From NCBI GenBank assembly GCA_018716285.1, contig DVKD01000015.1:56230-120229 (forward strand): a stretch of DNA of 64,000 nucleotides, written 5' to 3'. Numbering within the stretch: position 1 is the stretch's first letter; every line of letters begins with the position of its first letter. The position numbers and the translations under genes were made by a program. This stretch comes from Candidatus Merdivicinus faecavium (GTDB lineage: Bacteria; Bacillota; Clostridia; Oscillospirales; Ruminococcaceae). Below the pieces are notes generated by a model. That model did not search any database, was not told the DNA's origin, and was given only the letters and a program-made list of their open reading frames with translations. Positions 19,386-29,903 of the stretch are shown here, piece by piece.

Positions 19386-20152
19386 TCAGGAGAAAATTAA
19401 GGGAATATACGCCCCGTCAATCCGCTGGGAAAGGGCCCGGCAGATGCGGGTGACGCGGTGGCTCTCGCGCAGGGCGATGCCTCGGGTGAGCTTGAGCTGG
19501 ATATCGGGATCATCCGGCATCACACCGATGAGCTGCGATCCGACTCCGTCGATGACAGCGTCCAGATCGGTAATGACATCCCGGCGGATCAGCCGTTCAT
19601 CGACCTGATTGATAAAGAGGCGGTGGGCGTCAAAGCCGTTCTTTTGCAGGGCTGCCGCCATCTGCCGCCCATCCCGGACACAGATCCAGTCCGGGGTGGT
19701 GATGATGAGGGCGAGGTCGGCAACAGCGGCGGTGGCCTTGACCGAAAAGCCCAGACCGGCCGGCATATCCAGAATGAGTCTGTCAAAATGCGGGCGAAGC
19801 CCCTCGACAAGCAGCTTGATGTCCGCAAGATCCATCGGGGCTTCCATGTTAACCGGGGCAACGATCGCGTTGAGGTTTTCGTTTAAGGGGGATTCGGCGA
19901 TCGCCTTGCTGATGGTGCATCTTCCCTCCAGAAGGTCGCCCAGGTCGTACACGACCTTTTCCGAAATCCCGAGCATCAGGTCGAGCCCGCGCAGGCCGGC
20001 GTCAAATTCAATGAGCAGAACCCGCTTGCCCTGCATCGCGTCTCCGAGCCCCAGGCCGACGCAGATCGTCGATTTGCCGACGCCGCCCTTGCCGGAGGTC
20101 AGTGCGATGACCTGATTGCGTATTTTTACTGTTTTGTTCACTTCTGCGTTCA
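19386..20152 (-). CDS. minD: MinD-like septum-site ATPase (start uncertain)
   Basis: VIALTSGKGGVGKSTICVGLG deviant Walker A; GLRGLDLMLGIS; LDMPAGLGFS. Confidence 0.85.
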
Positions 20153-20327
20153 CCAGCGCCCTCCGTCCTTTCTTCAGGATGCCTGCAAAAGCAGGGGAAC
20201 ACTCCGGCATACGCACCCAGAATAACACATTATTTATTATATCATAAAATTTCGGCTCATGCTAGTATTTTCTGTAAAATTCTGCTGTTCTTCTAAAAAA
20301 AACAGGCGGAATCTATGCACGTTTTCT

Positions 20328-22457
20328 TTACTCTGCGGATTCTTCAGAAGACACCGGTTCTTCCTCCGCAGGCGCTTCCCCTTTGATGATCTCGGCATAG
20401 GCCTCCAGGATGGGGCGGACAATGTTGCGGGCGTTGGCGCCGCGCTCGAGGAGGATGCCGATGGCGATTTCAGCGCCGTCCGCCGGCGCAAAAGCGATGG
20501 CCGAGGAGCTGAAGGTGGTGTTTGTGACCTGCGGGGTGCCGGTTTTGAGGGCGACATCGTAGCCGAGGTCGGAGAGGCTGGTCTTCCAGCCCAGCGTCGA
20601 CTCCAGTTCAGGCACAGACTGGGCCGCGCCGATCATACCGGAGCAGATGGCGGCGTAGGTTTCGTCCGACATGGAAAACTGCGACATGATTTCCGGTTCG
20701 GTGGTCGTGAGGACCTCCGAATCGTCGTAGCTGCGCACCTCCTTGATGAGGTGGGTGCGGTAGCGGGTGCCGCGGTTGGCGAGGGTCATGGCCTGGGTGG
20801 CGAGCTGGAGGGGGGTGACGGCGGTATCCATCTGGCCGATGGAGGTCTGGCAGACGTTGCCGGGCTGCCAGGTCGTGCCCAGCAGCTCAGAGCGGTCCGG
20901 GCCGGAGATGCCGCCGGTCGCGGTGCTGAGCTCGAGGCCGGTATCGGTGCCGAGGCCGAAGAAATGGGCGTATTCCTGGATCTTGTCGATGCCGAGCCTG
21001 CGCCCGACGTCATAAAAGAAGATGTTGCAGGAGACGGTGAGGGCACGCACGACGCTGATATCCCCGTGGTAGCCGAGGCAGGTGGGGCGGAAGGTGTTGC
21101 CGGGAATGTAGTCGTAGTAGGTGTAGACGCGGCGGCAGGTGACGGTGTCGGACGGGGAGATGATCCCCTCTGTCAGCGCCCCGGCGGCGACCACCGTTTT
21201 AAAGGTGGAGCCGGGCCGGTAGAGTCCGTCAAAAGCGCGGTTGAGCATGGGCAGGTCTTCCTGGGCGGCCAGCTCGTTGTAGTCGGTGAAATAGTTGTTC
21301 AGGTCATAGGTGGGGGCGGTCACGGCGGCCAGGACAGCGCCGGTGTTGACATCCAGGACAACCACCGCCCCGCCGACCACCTGGTTGCCGTTGTCGTCCC
21401 CGTCGGGATCGTCCGGGAGGGAACGGAGGTAGCTGATATAGTCGGCCAGAATCTCCTGCACCCTGGCCTGAAATTTCGCGTCGATAGTCAGTCCGACATT
21501 GCTGCCCGATTCGGGCTGCTGGGTGATGGTCTCGGAGAGGATGGTGCCGTCCTGGTTCTGCTCGACCGTCATGACGCCGTCGACGCCGTGGAGGGTCTCC
21601 TCCATGTACTGTTCAATTCCGAAGCGGCCGATCAGGGCGTTCATGGGATAGCCCTTGTCGCGGTAGCCCTCGATCCCGTTGTCCGGGTCGCCGTAATACT
21701 GTTCGGCGTACATCTGGCCGACAACCCCGACGATATGGGGGGCGAGGTCGCCGTCCGGGTAGATGCGGATGTCCTCGTCAACGATATCCACCCCGGGGAA
21801 CTGGTAGGAGAGCTCCTTGACCTTGAGCACCGTCTCGGTCGAGACGTCCTCGGCGAAGGTGTACTGGTTGTTGTTGACCGAAAAGTCGGCCAGCACCATC
21901 CCGTACCGCACGCCGGCGATCTTGCGGGCGGTGAGGTCGTCGTACTCCTCGCCGATGTCAAAAAATTCGGAGGAGCGGAGGTTGTACATGCAGTCGGCCG
22001 CTGTCGCATAGACGTTGACCCCGAGCTTTTCCTTCAGGAGGGCGACGTCGTCTTCGCGGCCGCTGATGAACTCCGGCTCGCCCTCGAGGCTGATGGGCAG
22101 GGGATCGTGCCAGTCTTCCCCGGTCTCCTCGAGCATCTCAATGAGCTCCGCGATAATGCGGTTGCGTTCCTCCCCGCTGGGCAGGAAGGAGTAGTAAAAG
22201 ACAATGTTGTAGCCGACCTTGTTCTGAGCGAGCGGCTCGCCGTTGGTGTCGGTAATCTCGCCGCGGCCCGCCTTGACGGCAATGGTGCTGACCGTCATCT
22301 GCTGGGTTTTGGCGAGAAATTCCTCCCCGCGGACGATCTGGAAGTTCATCAGCTGCAGGATATAGACGCCGCAGACCAGGGCGGCGAGGAAACTCAAGAT
22401 AATCAGGCGGCCGCGTTCCTTCGGCTTCTGCGGCTTTTGCGGCTTGGGGGCGAACAT
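20328..22457 (-). CDS. mrdA: Penicillin-binding protein 2 (cell elongation)
   Basis: Transpeptidase SxxK YRPGSTFKTVVAAGAL, SCNIFFYDVG, ALKTGTPQ; adjacent to mreD. Confidence 0.93.
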   Translation of the reverse strand: MFAPKPQKPQKPKERGRLIILSFLAALVCGVYILQLMNFQIVRGEEFLAKTQQMTVSTIAVKAGRGEITDTNGEPLAQNKVGYNIVFYYSFLPSGEERNRIIAELIEMLEETGEDWHDPLPISLEGEPEFISGREDDVALLKEKLGVNVYATAADCMYNLRSSEFFDIGEEYDDLTARKIAGVRYGMVLADFSVNNNQYTFAEDVSTETVLKVKELSYQFPGVDIVDEDIRIYPDGDLAPHIVGVVGQMYAEQYYGDPDNGIEGYRDKGYPMNALIGRFGIEQYMEETLHGVDGVMTVEQNQDGTILSETITQQPESGSNVGLTIDAKFQARVQEILADYISYLRSLPDDPDGDDNGNQVVGGAVVVLDVNTGAVLAAVTAPTYDLNNYFTDYNELAAQEDLPMLNRAFDGLYRPGSTFKTVVAAGALTEGIISPSDTVTCRRVYTYYDYIPGNTFRPTCLGYHGDISVVRALTVSCNIFFYDVGRRLGIDKIQEYAHFFGLGTDTGLELSTATGGISGPDRSELLGTTWQPGNVCQTSIGQMDTAVTPLQLATQAMTLANRGTRYRTHLIKEVRSYDDSEVLTTTEPEIMSQFSMSDETYAAICSGMIGAAQSVPELESTLGWKTSLSDLGYDVALKTGTPQVTNTTFSSSAIAFAPADGAEIAIGILLERGANARNIVRPILEAYAEIIKGEAPAEEEPVSSEESAE

Positions 22458-22547
22458 GGGATCCCTCCTTTGGGAAAACAGGTCCTGCCGAAACGGCGAA
22501 AATCCCGGCGGCAGGCGGAGCGGCTGAACGGAAGGCCGTCAGAGCGC

Positions 22548-23069
22548 CTATGCCCGCACGACGGGATTAAACCGGGTAGAGATGAGCCGCGTGAGATAGT
22601 AGACCGGCGCTGTCGCGGCAACAGTGTAAAGTAGCACCAGCAGGAGCCGGAGCAGGCACTGGCCGACCCCCTCGTAGCCCCAGATCAGGTAGTAAAACAC
22701 AAAATTCCACAGGGTGCAGATAAACCCTGACGCTGCCGTCATCAGCAGCGAGTTGGTGACGTTGACCTTGACAAAATACATGGAGAGCAGCGAGACGCAG
22801 ACGCAGCAGATCATCAGCACCATCCCGTAAAAGCCGAACAGCTTGCCGGCCGAGAGATCCCACAAAAGCCCTGCGGCCAGTCCGAACCCGCCGCTCCCGG
22901 CCTCGTTTTCAAACAGCGCCACCGAGATGGCGGCGGGGATGATGAGGACCGGCTTGATATCCCCGATCCGCAGCAGCGCCGGAGAGGACTGGAGGCCGAA
23001 GCAGAGCAGGAGCAGCAGGGAATAGCAGACCCATTTGAGGGCCGCGCGGGCGTTTTTTCCGATCGTCAT
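22548..23069 (-). CDS. mreD: Rod shape-determining protein MreD
   Basis: Multi-TM protein between mreC and PBP2 genes. Confidence 0.85.
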   Translation of the reverse strand: MTIGKNARAALKWVCYSLLLLLCFGLQSSPALLRIGDIKPVLIIPAAISVALFENEAGSGGFGLAAGLLWDLSAGKLFGFYGMVLMICCVCVSLLSMYFVKVNVTNSLLMTAASGFICTLWNFVFYYLIWGYEGVGQCLLRLLLVLLYTVAATAPVYYLTRLISTRFNPVVRA

Positions 23070-23935
23070 TCGCTCGCCCCGCTTTCCTCCTGGAGGTTTG
23101 CCTTACCCAAGAAGTCTGTCAGGACAAAGACATTTTTGACCTCGCTGATCTCGGTGACAGGACGGATGACCGCGTAGCGGGTGATGCCCGATTGCTCAAG
23201 GGCGACCTCCTCGACCGTACCGACCACCAGGTTCTGGGGAAAAAGGCCGCTCGTGCCGGCAGTGACGACGATATCGCCTTCCAGGACCTCGGTTTCCCTG
23301 GGCAGCAGCTCAAATTTGGTGAGCCCCTCGGCCGCGTACTCGACGGTGCCGGTGATATTGCCGGTGTCCTTGGTGCGGATCTCCATCGCGCCGACGTTGC
23401 AGTCCGGGCTCAGGATGGTGGTGACCTGGGCGTAAGTCGGCCCGACCTTGCTCACATAGCCGATGAGGCCCGCGCCGGTCACGACCGGGTCGCGCACCGA
23501 GATGCCGTGCAGCGTCCCGATGTCAATGGTAAAGGAACCGAAGCGGTCGTCCGGGTCGCGCGCGATTACCCCGGCGGGCTGGAACTCGAAGTCCTCGTTT
23601 AATTCTTTTAAGCCGGTGATCTCCTTGAGGCGCTCGTTTTCGGTCTTGGTATCCTCATAGTCGACCAGCATTTTGCGGTATTCGGCGATCTGCTCCTTGA
23701 GCGCGATATTTTCCTCATAATTGGCCCGCGCGTCCAGAAAGACCGACAAAAACTCCGAGATCCCATCCGACACCGACGCCGCGGCCCGCTGGATGGGGTA
23801 GACGACATAGGACAAAAGCTGTTCCGGGATGGTCGCCAGGCCGCCCGTCGAGGCGGCGTAGAGCATACCGCCCAGGATGACGGCCACCACCGCAAGAATG
23901 ATCTTAAAGCGCAGGCTTTTGAAAAATTCCCGCAA
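23066..23935 (-). CDS. mreC: Rod shape-determining protein MreC
   Basis: TM + coiled coil + AGVIARDPDDRFGSFTIDIGTLHGISVRDPVVTGAGLIGYVSKVG. Confidence 0.95.
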   Translation of the reverse strand: MREFFKSLRFKIILAVVAVILGGMLYAASTGGLATIPEQLLSYVVYPIQRAAASVSDGISEFLSVFLDARANYEENIALKEQIAEYRKMLVDYEDTKTENERLKEITGLKELNEDFEFQPAGVIARDPDDRFGSFTIDIGTLHGISVRDPVVTGAGLIGYVSKVGPTYAQVTTILSPDCNVGAMEIRTKDTGNITGTVEYAAEGLTKFELLPRETEVLEGDIVVTAGTSGLFPQNLVVGTVEEVALEQSGITRYAVIRPVTEISEVKNVFVLTDFLGKANLQEESGASE

Positions 23936-23970
23936 GCCCTGGCCCTCCTTTCCGCATGGCCGCCCGGCGC

Positions 23971-24990
23971 TTAATAGCGGTTTTCTTCCTCACTCAGCAC
24001 ATCGGTCAGCTTATCGATGTTGTCGAGCACCATGCCGGCCCCCGTTGCGACGCAATCGAGCGGGTTTTCGGCGATCTTGACCGGCATGCCGGTCTCGTTG
24101 TGGATGAGCTTGTCGATGCCCCGCAGCAGCGCGCCGCCGCCGGTCAGGGTGATGCCCTGGTCGATGATGTCGGCCGAAAGCTCGGGGGGAGTGCGTTCGA
24201 GGGTGATGCGGATGGCCTCGAGGACGGTGGTAAGCGGATCCTCGAGGGCGCTGCGGATCTGGTCGGAGGTAATGACGATGTTTTCGGGCAGGCCGTTTAA
24301 GAGGTTGCGGCCCTTGATTTCCATCGAAAGTTCCCCTTCTTCAAGCGGGCAGGCCGAACCGATCTCGATTTTGATGTTTTCTGCCGTCCGTTCTCCGATG
24401 AGGAGGTTATATTTTTTCTTGATGAAGTTGATGATGGAGGAGTCGAACTCGTCGCCGCCGACCCGGACCGATTTGGAGGCGACGATGCCGCCTAAGGAGA
24501 TGACGGCGACTTCGCTCGTGCCGCCTCCGATGTCGACGACCATCGAGCCCTGGGGATCCGCGACCGGCAGCCCGGCCCCGATGGCGGCCGCCATCGGCTC
24601 CTCGATGATGGAAACCCGCTTGGCGCCGGCCTGCTCGGCGGCGTCCCGGACGGCGCGCCGCTCGACGGCGGTGACGCCGGAGGGGATGCAGATGACCACC
24701 CGCGGCCGGACAAAGAAGCCCTTGCCGATCGCCTTGTGGATGAATTCGGTCAGCATGCTGGTGGTGACGTCAAAGTCGGCGATGACGCCGTCCTTGAGCG
24801 GCCGGACGGTGACGATGGAGCCCGGCGTGCGCCCGATGACGTCCTTCGCCTCCTGGCCGACGCATTTGACCTTATCGGTTTTGGTGTCGACCGCGACGAC
24901 GCTCGGCTCCCGGATGATGATGCCTTTGCCTTTCATGTAGACCAGGGTGTTTGCTGTACCCAGGTCGATCCCGATATCCTTTGAAAACAT
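23971..24990 (-). CDS. mreB: Rod shape-determining protein MreB
   Basis: [51 protein letters not shown]. Confidence 0.97.
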   Translation of the reverse strand: MFSKDIGIDLGTANTLVYMKGKGIIIREPSVVAVDTKTDKVKCVGQEAKDVIGRTPGSIVTVRPLKDGVIADFDVTTSMLTEFIHKAIGKGFFVRPRVVICIPSGVTAVERRAVRDAAEQAGAKRVSIIEEPMAAAIGAGLPVADPQGSMVVDIGGGTSEVAVISLGGIVASKSVRVGGDEFDSSIINFIKKKYNLLIGERTAENIKIEIGSACPLEEGELSMEIKGRNLLNGLPENIVITSDQIRSALEDPLTTVLEAIRITLERTPPELSADIIDQGITLTGGGALLRGIDKLIHNETGMPVKIAENPLDCVATGAGMVLDNIDKLTDVLSEEENRY

Positions 24991-25133
24991 AACCTTCCTA
25001 CCCCTCTGTTTATTTTATGGCGCGCCGCACGGCGGCCTTCTTGCTCGTGTTTTTTCCGTCTGTTTGAGGAAACGGGCAAAGTGTGCTGCGCCCTTCATCC
25101 CTGCGGCGGCGGCCCGCAGATATAGCTGCCTTT

Positions 25134-25162
25134 ATTATACCCCTTTTTGGGGATTTGCACAA
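25134..25162 (-). promoter_or_regulatory. Candidate mreB-operon promoter
   Basis: TTGTGC-17 bp-TATAAT on minus strand; spacer is itself CCCCAAAAAGGGG. Confidence 0.55.
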
Positions 25163-25212
25163 GATACATTTTATGTTTTGGCTAAATCTTCAAATGTTTT
25201 TGCGATGGTTTC

Positions 25213-25827
25213 CTATTTTTGGCAGAATTTCCGCAAATTTCGACTCAGTTCTGCCGCCGGCAGGCCGACGACGTTGTCATAGCTGCCGCGGATCCCCCGG
25301 ACCAGCAGCCCGCCGTACCCCTGGATCCCGTAACCGCCCGCCTTGTCAAACGGCTCGCCGGTGTCGAGATAGGCGGCGATCTCCGCCTCCGAGAGCGGGT
25401 AGAATTCCACATCGGTCGAGACGGCGAAAGAGAAGGCGCTGCCGTCCCCGCAGATGGTCATCCCGGTCACGACCCGGTGGCTCCGCCCCGAGAGGGCCCG
25501 CAGCATCCGGGCGGCGTCTTCCCGGTCCCGCGGGATGCCGAAAATTTCCCCGTCCGGGGAGACGACCACCGTGTCCCCGCCAATCACAAGGGCGTCCGGG
25601 CATTCCGCCAGCACCGCCTGCGCCTTGCCGGCCGAGAGGGCCTTGACCAGCTCCTCGGGGGAAAGGCTCCCCGCCTTTGCCATCAGCGGCCTCTCGTCAA
25701 AATGGGAGACCCGGACGGTAAAGTCCTCGGTGATGAGGCGGAGCAGCTCCTGCCGCCGCGGGGAACGGGAGGCCAGGACGACGGTTTTCCCCTCCAGAAA
25801 AGAGGGGGTGCGCGGATGGTGATTCAT
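25213..25827 (-). CDS. maf: Maf family nucleoside triphosphate pyrophosphatase
   Basis: VVLASRSPRRQELLRLI; VIGGDTVVVSPDGEIFGIPRDREDAARMLRALSGRSHRVVTG. Confidence 0.95.
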   Translation of the reverse strand: MNHHPRTPSFLEGKTVVLASRSPRRQELLRLITEDFTVRVSHFDERPLMAKAGSLSPEELVKALSAGKAQAVLAECPDALVIGGDTVVVSPDGEIFGIPRDREDAARMLRALSGRSHRVVTGMTICGDGSAFSFAVSTDVEFYPLSEAEIAAYLDTGEPFDKAGGYGIQGYGGLLVRGIRGSYDNVVGLPAAELSRNLRKFCQK

Positions 25828-25842
25828 TGTCAGAAGTTCTCC

Positions 25843-26100
25843 TTAGTGTATTTTTCCGGATGTTTTTACGTAGAGGATAACTGCCGCGATGATGCAGAGC
25901 AGCAGCGCGATGTTCATCGAGATGTGGACGCCGATGTCGAACTGGATGACCGCCAGGTCGACCGAAAAGCTGTCGATCCCGACCGACTCCCCCCAGCAGA
26001 GCCAGGAAAGCCAGGAAACCTTTTTGGCCACCTCGGTGAGCAGGGTGCCCAGCAGCAGCCCGCCAAAGAGGTAGAGGATGAGCAGCAGGGTCCGTTTCAT
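25843..26100 (-). CDS. DUF4321-like small membrane protein
   Basis: Two TM helices; position next to maf typical for this family. Confidence 0.7.
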   Translation of the reverse strand: MKRTLLLILYLFGGLLLGTLLTEVAKKVSWLSWLCWGESVGIDSFSVDLAVIQFDIGVHISMNIALLLCIIAAVILYVKTSGKIH

Positions 26101-26555
26101 GCCTGCACGCCCCCTTCCGCGCCGAAGCCGGTCGAGCCGAAGCCGCCTGCGCCGCGCGCCGTCTCATCGAGCTCCTCCGCCCAGACCGCTTCGGGCAGGA
26201 GGATGGGGGTGACGACAAGCTGGGCGACCCGGTCGCCGGGACGGATGGTGTAGGGCTGCCGGGAGTGGTTGGTCATGGCGATGAGCAGCTCGCCGCGGTA
26301 GTCGCTGTCGATGACCCCGACGCAGTTTGAGAGGGTGACGCCGAATTTCGAGGCGAGCCCGCTGCGGGGGTAGACGAACCCCACCGTCCCGGGTTCGAGG
26401 GCGATGGCGAGGCCGGTCGGGACCTTCACGAGCGCAAACGGCTCGATGGTGAGCGGCCCGTCGAGGCAGGCGCAGAGGTCGAGCCCGGCGCTTTCGGGCG
26501 TCGCGCGGCGGGGGAGGACAGCCTGCGGGTGCAGGCGCTTGATTTTCAGCTGCAT
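26097..26555 (-). CDS. dut: dUTP diphosphatase
   Basis: PESAGLDLCACLD; PRSGLASKFGVTLSNCVGVIDSDYRGEL; RPGDRVAQLV; GAGGFGSTGF. Confidence 0.95.
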   Translation of the reverse strand: MQLKIKRLHPQAVLPRRATPESAGLDLCACLDGPLTIEPFALVKVPTGLAIALEPGTVGFVYPRSGLASKFGVTLSNCVGVIDSDYRGELLIAMTNHSRQPYTIRPGDRVAQLVVTPILLPEAVWAEELDETARGAGGFGSTGFGAEGGVQA

Positions 26556-26590
26556 GGCGGTTTCTCCTTCTATTTTTCTCTTGAAAATCA

Positions 26591-28666
26591 TCATTCAATT
26601 CCGCGGTAGTAAAGCCCCCGGGTGATCTCCCCGGAGGGTTTTGCGCCCGCTTTGTACTGCCGGAGGACGTCCCGCACCTCGCCGCTGCTCTCCGTTGTAA
26701 AGGAGAGGAGGCGGAAGTCCAGAAAGCGGAAGTCGTCCAGCCGGTCGGAGAGGACGAGGGGCACGGCGTTGTAGACAAAGCTCACCGACTTGTCCATATC
26801 GCAGCGGACCGGGAAGGAAACGCCCTTCCGGTCGGTGAGGAAGCCCTGGCGGCGGCATTTCGCGCAGCCGATCTGCGCCTTGACCGGGCAGCTCCGCAGC
26901 GACATGAGCGGCAGCCGGCCATAGACGACCGCCCCCAGCGGGATGCGGCAGCGCAGCGCTTTCGCCTCCTCGAGTTTCAGCTCAATCGAACAGGCGGCGG
27001 CTTTCAGGCCGAGCGACTCCGCCTCCCGCAGGCTGTAGGAGTTGGTCAGGTTGAGCCAGGGGGAGCCGAGTGCCTCCATCCCGCATTCCCGGGCGAGGGC
27101 GATGTGGGCGGCGTTGCTGCAATAGAGGGCGCAGACCCCCTGCTCCCGCAGGCGGGCAAGCCGGGCTGCGGTCTTTGCCTCCCCGTCAAAGAGAAAGCGG
27201 GGCGGGACGGCGGCAATCTTGGCAAGGCTGCCGGCAAACCGGGGCAGATTCCCTTCCAGATCATTTACAGACAGCAGAATTTTGTCGAAATAGTCCTCCC
27301 AGTTGTCGGGAAGCTGGCTGATGCTGTCGAATTTCCCCCATGTTTCACAGGAAGCGGGGGATTTCCGCGGAGAGGGGAGGGGCGGCAGCGGCTTGTCCGC
27401 AAAGGGGACGGCGGCGTCCTCCCGCATCCGGTCGAGGGCCTCGACCGCACTGCGGCGGAGGGCGTTGAAGGCCGAGGCGGGCATGGTCAGCCCCTCCCCG
27501 ATGCGGGCGTCCAGCTGCGCGAGTAGGTAGGGCGTCCCGCCCAGCTTGCCTAAGAATTTGCGGGCGAGCGCCTCATCCGCGGGGGCGGAGAGGGCTGCGC
27601 GGGGGACTTCGCCCTCGGCCGCGGCTTCATGCGTCCCGTCCGAGACGGTGAGCCAGGAGGGCGCGCCCTCCCGCATGTCGAGCCGCATCGCGACAGGGAC
27701 CCGCTGCACGTCCTTGTGGTAAAGGACGGCCAGGTTTTTGAGGACCGGCGCGGCCGCGGCGACGTCCTCCCTGCGGCGGAAGCCGAACATCTCCCGCCCG
27801 ATCGCATTGTCGTAATACGCGGAGGTGAATCCGCTGCGGGAAAATACCGCCTGTAAAGTGTCGAGGTCGGGTTCCTCCCCCGCGAGGGCGGCCCGGCAGG
27901 CGGTGACGGCGGCGGCGACGTACTCGGGGCGCTTCATCCGGCCCTCGATCTTGAAGGAATCGATCCCCATCGCGGCGAGCTCCGGAAGGCGCTTAACCAG
28001 CGACAGGTCCTTGAGGGAGAGGACGTTCTCCCCCGCCTTGGGCAGGGAAGGGCAGCCGGCGGTGAAGGGGAGCCGGCAGGGCTGGGCGCACATCCCGCGG
28101 TTGCCGCTTTTCCCCCCGAAGACGGCGCTCATATAGCACTGCCCCGAGACCGACATGCAGTGCGCGCCGTGGACGAAGACCTCGATTTCGAGGCCTGTCG
28201 CGGCGCGGATGGCGGCGATTTGATCCTTGGAAAGCTCGCGGGCGAGGACGACCCGGGAGAATCCCAGCCGTTTTGCCGTTTCCGCCCCGGCGGGGGAGTG
28301 GATGGCCATCTGGGTCGAAGCATGGAGCGGTATATCGGGGGCAAGTTCCCGCACAATGGCGGCCACTCCCCAGTCCTGGACGATGAGGGCGTCGACCCCG
28401 GCCGCGCAGGCGGTGCGGATGCACTCCCGCAGGGCGGGCAGCTCATGGTCAAAGACGACGGTGTTGAGGGCCTGGTGGATCTTCACCCCGAAGCGGTGGG
28501 CGTAGGCGGCGGCCCTTTCCAGCTCCTCCGGGTCAAAGTTGCGGGAGTTTGCCCGGGCGGAAAAGCTCTTCTGTCCGAGGTAGACGGCGTCTGCGCCGCA
28601 GCGGACTGCGGCCTCGAGCGCCTCCATCGAGCCGGCGGGGGCCAGAATTTCAGGCCGGCTGTTCAT
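26591..28666 (-). CDS. U32 family peptidase
   Basis: EILAPAGSMEALEAAVRCGADAVYLGQKSFSARANSRNF; EVFVHGAHCMSVSGQCYMSAVFGGKSGNRGMCAQPCRLPF. Confidence 0.95.
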   Translation of the reverse strand: MNSRPEILAPAGSMEALEAAVRCGADAVYLGQKSFSARANSRNFDPEELERAAAYAHRFGVKIHQALNTVVFDHELPALRECIRTACAAGVDALIVQDWGVAAIVRELAPDIPLHASTQMAIHSPAGAETAKRLGFSRVVLARELSKDQIAAIRAATGLEIEVFVHGAHCMSVSGQCYMSAVFGGKSGNRGMCAQPCRLPFTAGCPSLPKAGENVLSLKDLSLVKRLPELAAMGIDSFKIEGRMKRPEYVAAAVTACRAALAGEEPDLDTLQAVFSRSGFTSAYYDNAIGREMFGFRRREDVAAAAPVLKNLAVLYHKDVQRVPVAMRLDMREGAPSWLTVSDGTHEAAAEGEVPRAALSAPADEALARKFLGKLGGTPYLLAQLDARIGEGLTMPASAFNALRRSAVEALDRMREDAAVPFADKPLPPLPSPRKSPASCETWGKFDSISQLPDNWEDYFDKILLSVNDLEGNLPRFAGSLAKIAAVPPRFLFDGEAKTAARLARLREQGVCALYCSNAAHIALARECGMEALGSPWLNLTNSYSLREAESLGLKAAACSIELKLEEAKALRCRIPLGAVVYGRLPLMSLRSCPVKAQIGCAKCRRQGFLTDRKGVSFPVRCDMDKSVSFVYNAVPLVLSDRLDDFRFLDFRLLSFTTESSGEVRDVLRQYKAGAKPSGEITRGLYYRGIE

Positions 28667-29025
28667 GCCTTCCCCTCGGAGCGCTTATCCAGCTCCTTTT
28701 TGAGGCCCTCGTTCTCCTTTTTGAGCAGGGTGAGCTCCCGCTGGAGCTGGTCGGCCTCGATCCGGGCGCTGGCGGAGTCCTCGACATAGCCCTTGATCTG
28801 GGCGCGGATGTGGTCGCCGTCGGCGATGGCGCGGGCGGACTCGTCCATCAGCTCGAGCCCCACCATGACGGCGGCGGCCGTCACCGACGCGCTCTCATTG
28901 GCGTCCATGAATTCGTTGATCCGCTTGTCCAGGTCTTTGGCGAGCTTGGTCACGTAGGAGGGCGATTCCTCCGTCTGGATGGTGTAGGTTTTGCCGCAGA
29001 TTACCACTTTCACACGATTGATCAT
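28663..29025 (-). CDS. zapA: Cell division protein ZapA
   Basis: VKVVICGKTYTIQTEESPSYVTKLAKDLDKRINEFM plus coiled coil. Confidence 0.88.
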   Translation of the reverse strand: MINRVKVVICGKTYTIQTEESPSYVTKLAKDLDKRINEFMDANESASVTAAAVMVGLELMDESARAIADGDHIRAQIKGYVEDSASARIEADQLQRELTLLKKENEGLKKELDKRSEGKA

Positions 29026-29133
29026 CTTCAGTACCCCCTGTATTGAAAGGCGCCGGGCGCCGGTGCAGTTTGCGTTACCTCTATTATAAGCGATTTTGCC
29101 CGTCGTGAAAAGCCTTTTTTGAGAAGAATTTGC

Positions 29134-29166
29134 AAAATCCCGCCGGATGGGATCCGGCGGGATTTT
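29134..29166. terminator. Terminator hairpin downstream of VanZ-like gene
   Basis: AAAATCCCGCCGGAT-GGG-ATCCGGCGGGATTTT, 15-bp perfect stem. Confidence 0.8.
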
Positions 29167-29176
29167 ATGCGGCAGG

Positions 29177-29833
29177 TCAGAAGCGGTAGAGGAGCTTTGC
29201 CGCCCCCAGCTCGTCAAAGAGAAGGAAGTGCCCGGCAAAGAGGATGCCGGCGGCGAGCAGGAGGTCCTGCCCCCGCCGTCTTGCGGGCACATACCGCCCT
29301 TCCGCCAGCCGGTAGACAAGGCGGTAGAGCCCGTATCCCGCCAGCGCGCCCACCGTGTTGAGGAGGATGTCGTCAACATCGGCGCTGCGGTTGTTCAAAA
29401 GCTGGCTCAGCTCGATGAGCAGCGAGAGGGAGGCTCCGGCGCAGAGGACGCGCCGCCAATCGTCCGCTTCCCGGCAGAGGAAGGGCAGCGCCGCCCCCAG
29501 AGGGACAAAGAGGAGAAGGTTTAGAAAGTATCCCATCCAGTCGATCTGTCTGGAAAAGGGGAGAAGGTTCACCTGCCCGGGCCGGAGCGAGAAACCGTAC
29601 CGCAGCAGATCAAAGAGAGTCCCGGAGCCGGTATAGTACAGGACGGCGGCAATATAAAGGCCAAAGAGGAGCATCGCCGCCAGCTCGGTCCCCGAAAGGG
29701 GCGCGCCCCTTTTTCGGCTGTGTCGGGCATAGACCCAGAGAAAGACGGAAAAGGGCAGCAGGGCGGACAAAAGCTCATACCCGGTCAAAAGAAGATTCTG
29801 GAACATGGGGCTCCCTCCCGGTTTTTCCTCCAT
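29177..29833 (-). CDS. VanZ family membrane protein
   Basis: VNLLPFSRQ...NLLLFVPLGAALPFL...SLLIELSQLLNNRSADVDDILLNTVGALAGY. Confidence 0.92.
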   Translation of the reverse strand: MEEKPGGSPMFQNLLLTGYELLSALLPFSVFLWVYARHSRKRGAPLSGTELAAMLLFGLYIAAVLYYTGSGTLFDLLRYGFSLRPGQVNLLPFSRQIDWMGYFLNLLLFVPLGAALPFLCREADDWRRVLCAGASLSLLIELSQLLNNRSADVDDILLNTVGALAGYGLYRLVYRLAEGRYVPARRRGQDLLLAAGILFAGHFLLFDELGAAKLLYRF

Positions 29834-29903
29834 TTTACCACATTTTGTGGCGGAATTTCGAAAGAAAAGCTTAAGAAGGGCCTAAGATTGTCATAATTTG
29901 CCG

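Noticed and set aside
20259-22634. 791-aa plus-strand ORF
   Set aside because: Exactly antisense to the PBP2 gene; its sequence (GADGGVG, DAAAGDGVGRGDD) is low-complexity shadow coding typical of GC-rich DNA.
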